From Hanleya hanleyi (Eukaryota > Mollusca > Polyplacophora > Lepidopleurida > Hanleyidae), in NCBI GenBank assembly GCA_036873755.1, contig JAVTVY010019532.1:1-64000 (forward strand): a stretch of 64,000 nucleotides of DNA, given 5' to 3'. Positions 47,001 through 59,000 of the stretch are shown one piece after another. The notes under the pieces were generated by a model, which searched no databases, was not told the origin of the DNA, and was given only the letters and a program-made list of their open reading frames with translations. Within the stretch, counting starts at the first letter, position 1. Each line of letters starts with the position of its first letter. The position numbers were made by a program, and so were the translations under genes.

Positions 47001-50000
47001 CAAACTGCAATCGGTCGACTTGGACAGTCGACTTATTTATTCCTTCATATGTTAATTATTAGCCTCCTCTGATATTTTACCAGGGTTTTCTAGACCAAAA
47101 CGTAAATTGGTTGGGGAGTCAACGGCAATAAAGTTATTCAAATTTAAATGCATATCATCATCGAAAATGAGTCTCAATTTCAAACGATTATTTTTCGAGA
47201 AATCAATTGTTAACTGTACCGAGTAGATGAAAGAGATAGAGATTTAAGGTTTAGCGTCGCGTTCAGCAATATTTATACAACAAACAGATTTCTCTCGACT
47301 GGCCCAAAATAGAGTCTTCTTTAACCTGAATAAAAAGACCTTCAAAATAGCTGCCTGATAAAAAGAATCTCTCACAATCTTAAAATCTATACAGTCGATC
47401 AGAATATGTTTCACTGTTAGATTTTCGTGGCATGTAATACACCTAGGGGCTGGTTCCTTTTTTCGTGAAATATTCGTGAGTTAATCGTGTATGACCGATT
47501 CTACATCCCCTGATCATGGCTTGATCGAAACGCTTACGGATACTCATACGAGTATATCCTACAGTTCTTTTAACTCGTGAGGTTTAGGAAGCGTCTCCAA
47601 AAATCGTTCTGTTTTTCGTCGAGAAATCTGTATTTTTTTCCCGATATCGAGATTTTCAAAGGTGAGAGCGAATGAAGAATTTTTTCAGAAAACTCGAAAG
47701 ATGCGCGAAGTCGGTTTTCTTTCGTTATTTTGATCGGTTTTCATTCGAGAGAAATTTCTCCAATGAAAAACGATATCGAGAATCAGTCGAGAAACCTTCG
47801 AGAATTTTTCCAGTGGAGAAAAAAACGATTAAAAATCTATAGAAGTAGGCACTAGAAGCTTTTGGCTTCGTCTAGCCTGGTACCCCAACTTACTGTCACA
47901 TTGCTAACCTATGCTAGTAAGCAGGGAACCAGGCTACCACTCGGAAGCCTCGTTCAGCCTCGGGATTATCTGTCAAGTTTACCGTGAACGATTAGCAATA
48001 GAATTTATGACTATTGTGTCCCAAACAGTCAAGTCGCGTTTGTATGTCAAATTCTTCAAACAGTGGCGTAGGAAGGGGTCAATGAGGCAATTATGTTTAC
48101 ATTGATAGCGTACACGACATCTGTGAAGAAGAAAGAGAAGTCGCTATTCTCCATGTTGTCGAGCAAATGCCGTAAACTTTCTGTTGAACTATAGACCAGT
48201 CAGTCAGTCCGTCGTCAAATATCATGTAACCGTATGTGTTTATTCCTAATATGACACGTATGGAGTACGCATTATTATTCCTTCTAACCATTTAATGTCG
48301 GCAAAATTGAACTTCCACTGTAGACTTAACACTCTTTGTCCTTTCTACATGACTTACTGTTGTAACTTACACACGTAAAAATGATTTAATTGTCGAATAT
48401 TTCCCATCAATATGAAAGATAAAACTGCCGGCGATAACATGTGGGTTTAAAGTATCGTTTCACCGTAAATTCTGCTATACTCAAGGGTCGTACGGGGTAG
48501 TCAGATGTTCAACTTCAAGCTAATCCGAAGTGATCTGCTTACGTTGATGAAATTGGTGAAATAATAGATCGTTGCCAATGAAGATGTGATATTGAACTCC
48601 TACTCCTACGCCGGCAAAAGTTCAATTTTATCCTGACCTATACTTTATAGCGCAATCACGCACAGCGGCGTAAACAGGAGTTAGCCTGATAATGACGCCG
48701 TTGTATTCATTCGCCTCTCGATGGTTTCGCAATATTCTCTCGACGCTTTCTCGGTCTAACTTTCTCGACATTCTCTCGATCGAAAAAAACGATTCATTCT
48801 CGATGGTTCAAAAAGAACAAATAAAAACCGATATCGAGAAAATCAATCGAGAATTTTGAAAACGATTTGGGTTTTTCCATTTTATAAATAAAATTAAAGA
48901 AAATGCGATGGCTACCCTCTGAGTAGTAGATAATGCGTGTTACAGTTACCCACAAGCCTCCCAAATCCACATAGCCTCCTCTGCCTACCAAATCCACCGA
49001 GCGCTGTCATACGTCATTAACAATTTCTATTTGTATAAATTATTGTGTCTGGATATTAATAAATTATATACGTTATAATTTACCTAGATATATATATATA
49101 GTAAAGATCTACATATGACATTATTAATAAACCTTCCGAATTCATACGTTAGTCATTAATAACGATTAAATAACCTATATTTTAGGTTTTATATCGCTTT
49201 TACAAAGAGATGTTATTTCGATATATATATATATAGTACGGATTCATAGCAATAAATTCTCCGAATCTGTACGCTAATCATTCAAAAACGAGGCCTATAT
49301 CGTAGGCTCTATATTAATTTTTACAAAATTGCAATTAGTGTTACCAAACACTCGACTGATAATTACGCGGTATATATATATATCGATCATAACCTCGCTA
49401 TACAGATAGGAGGCGGTCATGTTACATAATTGTATTGATTTTAGTCCCTGTCAATGCGAAAGTATAGGGTTGTATAGCGGTAACAGCTGTGATTGAATAA
49501 ACAGAGATGACGCGGTTTGATTATAGGAAAACGTTTCAATTATAGCCTTCATAACTTGATTGCAATCAGCGTATGTTAATATTGAGGTTTGAATGTTTAT
49601 ATCGCTTATATTTACAGAACGATATCGATTGAGTAATTAATGATCAACGTATAGTTGGAGTTAAAAGTGTATACCGTGAAATAAATCATTATTTGAGAAC
49701 CGCTTGTCGAAATATATACCTCTAATAGTATTCGATTTATAGCTTACTTCGGAATGGCGAATTCACTGAAAAATACCATCGAACCTAAAGAATCGTCCGT
49801 AAGTATTACAATTGTATTACGACTTACTCACCGACAATACTGATACGTTTAACCACACGACTTTGTCGATATAACGATATACATAGCGAACGGCGTTGTA
49901 AATTAGCTAAAATTGGAGTATAGCCGAGTTCCATATAGCGATCGCTCACTTTTAATATCTCAATTGTATGTTTTTTACAGGATAAAAACTCTGTATGGGC

Positions 50001-53000
50001 TGGATTCGTACGAGAAAATGAGGACATTTTAGGTAGTTCCGGTTGGCCCAGTTTGGAGAATGTATTTGCCATAGATGGGGTCGTTGAAACACGAACGGTT
50101 TATAATGACGATGACTGGAATGCGGGTATAAGAAGTCCGACAACCATTCTCCTAAATGATTCCCCTTCACTTCCGGAGATTAAAACACGCAAATGTGTAG
50201 AAGAATTATCCCGTTTATTCTCGCCCAGAGTTTGCAAAAACTGTAACCAGTCATTAGGCGTCGAAGTTTGTGGAAAATGTCGAGTTAGTTTATGTCGAGA
50301 TTGCGCATGTTTCGCCCGACAGGTGTCATTCGGGGTTTTTATGTGCCGTCATACATAGTATATGCGAGGGTCAGTCAAAGTGAGTGAGTGAGTGAGTGAG
50401 TGAGTGAGTGCGTGAGTGAGTGAGTGAGTGAGTGCGTGAGTGATTGCGTGAGTGAGTGAGTGAGTGAGGGACTTTTCTTGGACTTCCTCGGACTTTTCTT
50501 GGACTTTTCTTGGACTTTCTCGGACTTTTCTTGGACTTTTCATGGACTTTTAAGAACTTTCCATGAACTTTTGGGGACTTTTAAGAACTTTCCATGAACT
50601 TTTGGGGACTTTTAAGAACTTTCCATGAATTTTTGGGGACTTTTAAGAACTTTTCATCCACTGAAGTGATCCCGTGAAAAGGCCATGAAAAGTTCTTAAA
50701 AGTCCCCAAAAGTTCATGGAAAGTTCTTAAAAATCCCCAAAAGTTCATGGAAAGTTCTTAAAAGTCCCCAAAAGTTCATGGAAAGTTCTTAAAAGTCCAT
50801 GAAAGTCCAAGAAAGTCCGAGGAAGTCCATGAAAAGTCCAAGAAAAGTCCGAGGAAGTCCAAGAAAAGTCCAAGAAAAGTCCGAGGAAGTCCAAGAAAAG
50901 TCACTCACTCACTCACGCAATCACTCACGCACTCACTCACTCACTCACTCTCTCACTCACGCACTCACTCACTCACTCACTCACTCACTCACTCACTCTG
51001 ACTGACCCTCGCATATACTATGTATGACGACACATAAAAAACCCGAATGACACCTGTCGGGCGAAACATGCGCAATCTCGACATTTTCCACAAACTTCGA
51101 CGCCTAATGACTGGTTACAGTTTTTGTAAACTCTGGGCGAGAATAAACGGGATAATTCTTCTACACATTTGCGTGTTTTAATCTCCGGAAGTGAAGGGGA
51201 ATCATTTAGGAGAATGGTTGTCGGACTTATACCCGCATTCCAGTCATCGTCATTATAAACCGTTCGTGTTTCAACGGCCCCATCTATGGCAAATACATTC
51301 TCCAAACTGGGCCAACCGGAACTGCCTAAAATGTCCTCATTTTCTCGTACGAATCCAGCCCATACAGAGTTTTTATCCTGTAAAAAACATACAATTGAGA
51401 TATTAAAAGTGAGCGATCGCTATATGGAACTCGGCTATACTCCAATTTTAGCTAATTTACAACGCCGTTCGCTATGTATATCGTTATATCGACAAAGTCG
51501 TGTGGTTAAACATATCAGTATTGTCGATGAGTAAGTCGTACTAAAGTTGTAATACTTACGGACGATTCTTTAGGTTCGATGGTATTTTTCAGTGAATTCG
51601 GCATTCCGAAGTAAGCTATAAATCGAATACTATTAGAGGTATATATTTCGACAAGCGGTTCTCAAATAATGATTTATTTCACGGTATACACTTTTAACTC
51701 CAACTATATGTTGATCATTAATTACTCAGTCGATATCGTTCTGTAAATATAAGCGATATAAACATTCAAACCTCAATATTAACATACGCTGATTGCAATC
51801 AAGTTATGAAGGCTATAATTGAAACGCTTTCCTATAATCAAACCGCGTCATCTCTGTTTATTCAATCACAGCTGTTACCGCTATACAACCCTATACTTTC
51901 GCATTGACAGGGACTAAAATCAATACAATTATGTAACATGACCGCCTCCTATCTGTATAGCGAGGTTATGATCGATATATATATATACCGCGTAATTATC
52001 AGTCGAGTGTTTGGTAACACTAATTGCAATTTTGTAAAAATTAATATAGAGCCTACGATATAGGCCTCGTTTTTGAATGATTAGCGTACAGATTCGGAGA
52101 ATTTATTGCTATGAATCCGTACTATATATATATATATCGAAATAACATCTCTTTGTAAAAGCGATATAAAACCTAAAATATAGGTTATTTAATCGTTATT
52201 AATGATTAACGTATGAATTCGGAAGGTTTATTAATAATATCATATGTAGATCTTTACTATATATATATATCTAGGTAAATTATAACGTATATAATTTATT
52301 AATATCCAGACACAATAATTTATACAAATAGAAATTGTTAATGACGTATGACAGCGCTCGGTGGATTTGGTAGGCAGAGGAGGCTATGTGAATTTGGGAG
52401 GCTTGTGGGTAACTGTAACACGCATTATCTACTACTCCTCTGATCATTAATATTTCAGCAAACAGTACAAAATATAGAAAACCGCTTTTTTCGCTAGTTC
52501 TGAGTAACCATGCGGATTTCGAATCTCCTGGGGGGGAGGGGGGCGGAAAGTGCCCCCCGCCCCCTATATATTTTCGCTATCGCTAAGGCTCGGGGGCTGA
52601 AACTTACCACGCTATATCATTGGGTCACGCTCTACAAGAAAATGTAAAAAAATCCAAGATGGCCGCCATGGTGACGTCACTGTGACGTCATTTCTAAAAA
52701 GAGCATTTTTGGATCATTTTTTGGTCAGAATTTTCCAATTTTTTATTTCTGATATTTATTCGCAAAAACTGCATGATAAATTAGTAAAGAATAATCTAAT
52801 ATGAAATAAAATAGATTTTACCCACTTTTCCATACAGAAAAGTAAAACATTTGAAGAAATATGACGAAAACATCACTTTTCTGGTACCCCACATGGCCGC
52901 CATTTTGAATTTACCCATGATCCTCTTCTCGGGGGGTCATGCAAATAGGCTCAAAATGACCCCAATATGATAATATAAAAAGTCAAGAAGTTTCAGCTCT

Positions 53001-56000
53001 CTATTTTTTGTCGTTCCGGAGATAGGAGCAAAAAACCAACAGGGGGCGGAAGGAAAGTGCCCCCCCCCCCCTCAGGCCAGGTAGGGTTAATGATTTAGCA
53101 GGGAAACTGGCCTGTTTTCATATTTAATTAGTGCTCCTTGAGGCTGATTATAAAGGAGAAAATTTGTTCAATTTACCATCTAAAGCAGAATTTATATATT
53201 TTTTTGTGAAAAATGAAATAATGAGACCAGATCACAAAACTCATTTTTTAAATAGCAGTACAACAGGCCTACAAGCGCCTTTTATGTTTATCCGGCGCCG
53301 CTGGCCGATTTGAGCGATACCAGCTTACAAATAATCGTACAGGATTTGCTGGCAAATCCACACGTGACCTTCAATCACTCAACTTTAGGTGACGATAGTA
53401 TTCAATTGACTGCGTGTTTTATGAAAATTGTAATATATTGAATCGAAAAGTTTATGTTCCCTTTGATCTGGAATACATTTCGATTTCATTTATTGTCACT
53501 CTAAGCTGAAATTTGCTGAAGCACGCACATCTGACGTAACCATGGCGACCCAGCTTACGATGATCGGCAATGTATTCTTTTGGAGCCGGCCGTCGTCGCC
53601 TCCGCTTGGCTACGCCACTGCCGAGAGTCTGTTCACTTATCGGCAACACCGATGTCGCCGGTATCGCCTGATAATCGTAACGGCATCAAATGGAGCCTAT
53701 TCGCTGTGATTTCTAGCAGGAGGTGGGTTGGGATATTGAAGTTGAGAACGGAGGCTATTTGAGTGAACCGATGATTTTTGGTGCACCATACTGACAATCC
53801 CCAGCCTAAGTAACAACCTGTACTTCCTTTTATCAGTTCCGTTCCATTCTGAAAGCGCTACCTAAGAAAATGCATAATCATGTCGTTGCTCTATAAGCGT
53901 ACGTGTATGAAGGTGATCCACTGCCTGAATACCACTCAATGATCTCACTCTGATTAACTAATCCCGACTCGGGATATTCAAATTTCTCGAGTACTCGCGT
54001 CACTCACACGTGTTTTTTTCTATTTTTTATTCAACAGAATGAACGAATACAAGTTGTACAGTCAGAGATCTGGGTAAGATTGGTGAGTATGATTTCAACA
54101 CATCTTAATAGATATGTGACCGCTACAACGGAAAACTTATTTGTGTCTGACGGTCATAATGCAGATGTTTTTGTCCTCAATACAAAACCGAAAAAAGTAT
54201 GTCAACTGAAATATTAGCCTGGAAAATAATTAAATGACCACTTGCATAAATGAAGTTAAGAACAATCAGGGTTCCGTGCGAGATCCTCAAATTGAAGTGA
54301 TAGTGTATCAGAAAACCCCGCTAGTCAAGCGTCTAGTCCGTCGTTCAATATTCAGCCGTCGTACACAGCCAGCAAAAAAAGTGATAACTATCACCCCGAA
54401 CAGGTGATGAATTAAAGCTATCATCATTTTTTATGATCACCTTCAAAAATGATGGCCACCATCTCACACGAGTGAAGAACAATTATTGAAATTTAACCCC
54501 ACCTGGCCTGGGGGTGTGGAGATGGGGGCCGAAATGGCCCCCTACCAAACTTTCTGCGCTATCTCCGGAACGACAAAAAATGGAGAGCTGAAACTCTTTG
54601 ACTTTATAGTTTATCATATTGGGGTCATGGGGGCAAAAGAGCTCCCCCCAGGCCAGGATACGTCAGAAAAAGCCCAGGCCAGATAGGGTTAACATGGTCG
54701 ACCCTTCACACGGCAAGGACAATAGTGAATTTAACGGCCGTCATGTCGCCCCTTAATATCGCGTTGCCATGTTAAGGGTCATTGTGACGTTAAGGACTTC
54801 TACACTGCGACACAGGAACACTTTATTCAATAGAGCGAGATTCGCAGACTTCTTTCGATCTTGATGCCCGCTGTTCTCTGTTATCGATTGGTCAGGAAAT
54901 CCGGCGAGAGAACGAATCAGTATAAGTTCTCAAGCCTATTTTCTCCATCCGAGAAGCAAGATACATTGGTAAGTTCACAATGGCGATCGCGAGGTATGTA
55001 ATTTTGTCCGATTTCTTCATATTTCTTTGCAACGGAGCTTTTTTTATTAATCTTTTCCAACGCAACACAATAAGCCAAATCAGAACGCTTAGCAAGTCAA
55101 TTTGCTGATACACGTACTTGATCACAAGTCCGTTTAGTTTATATTTCCGCGTGGGGGGAGGGGGATGGGGGTGAACTCATTAGACCATGTAGTTATTGAA
55201 TCTGCTCATGTACTATATCATCCCATGTTTTGAGATGATGCAACTCTCTGGTGGGCAGTAATGCTGCCGGGTGTCAATTTTCCGGTATTGTTGTTGCGTT
55301 TGGCATCGATCGATCCTTCAACAGCATCACAACGGATGAGTTGGCATATGGACTGGATTGAACCTTATATGAATAATATATATCAGATCATTGCTATATT
55401 TATCTGGGGAGATCATATAGCATCCATTCTTTTGATGTTTTGTTTAATTCATATTTATTTGTCATATAATCTGCCCATCGATATACACATGACTGAGGAT
55501 ATATGCATATACAATTTAGGTACGTTTTAGCCACAACCCGGGAACATTAACCCTATCTGGCCTGGGCTTTTTGGGACCTGTCCAGGCCTGGGGGGGGGGC
55601 GAAATGGCTCCCCCCCTAATTATTTTTCTTATCCCTTGAGGTAGGGGGCTAAAACTTACCACACTATATCCTTGGGTCAAGCTCTACCAGAAAATGTCAA
55701 AAAATCCAAGATGGCCGCAAAAACGGCATATTTTGGTAGAGTTTTCAGTCGGATTTTCCGAATTTTTTATTTATGCAATTCCTCCGCAAAAACTGCATGA
55801 TAAATTAGTAAATAAAATAGTTTTTGCTTACTTTTAATCGAGAAATTTTGAAGAAATGTGACAAAAACATCACTTTTCTGGTACCCCACGTGGCCGCCAT
55901 CTTGCCTTTACCCATGATCCTCTGATCAGGAGGTTATGCAAATAGGCTCAAAATGACCCCAATATGATAATCTATAAAGTCAAGGAGTTGAAGCGCTCCA

Positions 56001-59000
56001 TTTTTTGTCGTTCCGGAGATAGCGCAGAAAGTTTGGTAGGGGGGCCATAATGGCCTCCCCCAGGCCAGGTAGGGTTAATAGCTTGGCCTTTTGGGGCTTT
56101 GTGAAGTATAGTCATGCCGACTTTTAACGTTTTCGAATTTTTATCGCATTGTTCAGAGCCTCGAGTGACGCTTGGTTTTCTGGTTGACTCGATGCGTGGG
56201 ATCGCACTTCATGTATCAACTAGTCAACGTCAGTACTCCAGTCGTATTGTATACAACGAGACCTTTAACAGCAAACACGACCAAGTATGGCCCACATTAT
56301 CCCAATTAAATCACATAGGCATAACAAAATCACAAGACCTATGGCCCTTAAAATGTCGGTTCCGCCGCACATACGACTAGTCACCAATGTGGGCTAGTAT
56401 TTCTTCTTGAGGCGAAAGCAGTCCCAGAGAGCAGCCAATCCGATCGTATCTGCACCTTTTCTAAGTCACTGTATGGCTCTACAAGTTTCATAGAACACCC
56501 ACATTGGACCCATTATGGCCCACATTTTCCTTCTTTACATCCAAGGTCAACCCCTCCCCCTATACATGCCGCCATTAGTGTCTACCACTGATTACTTGGC
56601 CATTACGTGGTGATTGTCCCAAAGATTTATTGTGAAAAGAATTAACCTGTTCATCTAAATGACAACTAAAATATTTAGGTGGAAGGGGAGGGCGAAATCA
56701 GCTCTCCATTTAGGCTGCGATAAACATCAAATTACTCAGGTCAGAAAGAAATACACTATACAACCAATTAGTCCCACTGCACTACAGTGTGTGGAACTGC
56801 TCTTGCTTTGGTGCTGTTTCTCGTTTGAATAGTATAATATTTCATCGAACCATCCTCCGTTGTATCTGTGACAACAATTCTGTTACAGCAACTACGATAT
56901 CCCACGATGGTTGACCAGTGACAAGGATTCTGCCTCCTGGAGATGTGAGTGAAGTACCAGTAATTGAAATATATTGAAAACAAAATTCCGATTGGCATCA
57001 GCATGATATACACTGCAGCAATTTGTGGCATACCAGTACCGGTATGGTGGTACCAGTACCGGTATGGAGGTACCAGTACCGGTATGGAGGTATCAGTACC
57101 GGTATGGAGGTACCAGTACCGGTATGGAGGTACCAGTACCGGTATGGTGGTACCAGTATCGGTATGGAGGTACCAGTATCGGTATGGAGGTACCAGTACC
57201 GGTATGGAGGTACCAGTACCGGTATGGTGGTACAAGTATCGGTATGGAGGTACCAGTATCGGTATGGAGGTACCAGTACCGGTATGGAGGTACCAGTACC
57301 GGTATGGAGGTACCAGTACCGGTATAGAGGCTAAGAATGTCCGCTGGCTAAGAGTGTCCGGCCCCTATATTCTAACCCAGCTAGGACATTCTCCTCCATA
57401 TTGGGGACAAGTGTCCGTCCTTGTTTGCAATAGAAAAGGCTATGAAAAGGGACACTAATCACTAGGATATTCTTACCCATCACAACGGTACTAATTATTT
57501 ATTTTATTATTATGTCATAATATTCGATTTATACGACCGAGTTTTCTTGCAAAATCGCTGTTTTACCCTATAACGATATGAAGATGTATCGTAATCAGAA
57601 CCGATTTTGGTCTATAGTTACCTATTTGAACAAAGAGCATTTGGGTATACGGAGTTTCTAAGAAAGCAGTACGGTACTTTATGACAATCATCAAACTTCT
57701 CCCGTGCGAAACTGTTATCTTTTTTGGCAATTCAAGCGCTCCTCATCAGGGTCATATCCTCGCAAACACTATCTTGTGGTTAGGAATTCACCATCATTTC
57801 CTTCTTTCCCTTAGAATTGGTACGACCCACAACTGACCTGGAATATCTCTGACTTTGGTAACATTCGTATTATCTATGTGACTGCCGGTACAATATGGAA
57901 GCCCGATATTATTATATATAACGAGTAAGTATGAGAGATTTTTTTCTTATCACGCTAGGAGATCTATCTATGATTAGACATAATTATATATTGTTTACAT
58001 TCTACCATAGTTATACTTCCCAATTTCACTGCAATCTAACAGCGTTCGAGCATCCGTCCTGATTGGTTGATGTTCGTTTGTGAAGCAATATTTCACATAG
58101 ATGGCAGTCAACTTTCTACTCTCGCTCACCTATATGTATGACTAACCTGCGTAAACTGTCTCCATTGTCTGCAATACATAGAATTTACCCCTACCAAACT
58201 TCACACTGCATCTTGCAAGTCTTACTGGTGTTATTTTGAGATTATTTGTATAATCAAAATCGCAGTCACGATTGATCTTTACAAAGTCATGTGTTCGGTA
58301 TTTTTTCTATTTTTGTCGTATTTCTGTTACCTACAAAGCCATACAAATAATTTATTTTGCCAAAACTTATTTTTCTCTTTCATATCGAATTGTTATTGAA
58401 AGAAAATTAGTTATTGAATATCAAATCGGAAAATCGGTCCAGAATCTGGGCGAAAATGACTTCCGAAAAGATCACCATGGCGGCCATCTTCAATATTTTT
58501 ACATTTTCATGTAGTGCTTTAATCAAGGGCTCATATCTAAATATGAGCCCTACAATACCTGTGCTATTTGGGGTCTGTCACATTCTTGGGGGACATTTGG
58601 ACCTTCCCTATGTATTTGCGTTACCCCTTGGGGTAAAGGAATGAAACTTCCCGTACTATATATTCAAGCACTACATGAAAATGTAAAAATATTGAAGATG
58701 GCCGCCATGATGATCTTTTCGGAAGTCATTTTCGCCCAGATTCTGAACTTTTTCTCCGATTTTATATTCAATAACTAATTTTCTTTCAACAACAATTCAA
58801 TATGAAAGAGAATAATAAGTTTTGGCAAAATAAATTAATTTCTTGGTTTTGTAGGCAACAGAAAAGCGACAAAAATAGAGAAAATACCGAACACATGGCT
58901 CATATCTTAATACCGCCTCCTTGATCAAGCACGAATATTAATGACAGTTGTGTGATCCCCTAATATCGCTGGACTCCAGCCGTTACTGCCCAGATCTGCC

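Larger units (their letters stand above)
48922..52436. mobile_element. 3.5-kb palindromic element with 6-bp target duplication (Polinton-like termini)
   Basis: Arms 48922-50657 and 50685-52436 are inverted copies, about 97% identical by eye, around a 27-bp centre. Termini read AGTAGTAGATAATGCGTGTT inward from each side. CCTCTG lies directly outside both ends (48916-48921, 52437-52442). A 6-bp duplication, AG-start and short tandem terminal repeats are known features of Polinton/Maverick elements (family knowledge). None of their polymerase, integrase, protease or capsid genes is present, so assignment is inference. From the end inward each arm holds AT-rich DNA with TA runs, a two-exon gene, a (GAGT)n array, and short repeats of GACTTTTCTTG type. 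It lies in receptor intron 2. Confidence 0.88.

Noticed and set aside
49824..50072. 82-codon frame on the minus strand of the left arm (and its mirror at 51286-51534)
   Set aside because: Its conservation follows from the palindrome itself. It overlaps the intron and exon 2 of the plus-strand model, which has splice sites and a cysteine motif; the minus frame has no recognisable feature.
48922..52436. Palindrome as an assembly or read artefact
   Set aside because: The arms differ by substitutions and indels, and a 6-bp duplication flanks both ends, which an artefact would not produce. Long-read confirmation would still be useful.
55290..55345. Stretch resembling the receptor's WxxxW region (possible exon 3)
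   Set aside because: No donor or acceptor in register; 54038-54082 has perfect splice sites, length and homology.
56964..57458. Overlapping open frames of 100-164 codons rich in VPVWRYQYRYGG
   Set aside because: Produced by a stop-free 20-bp repeat read in all frames; no independent coding evidence.
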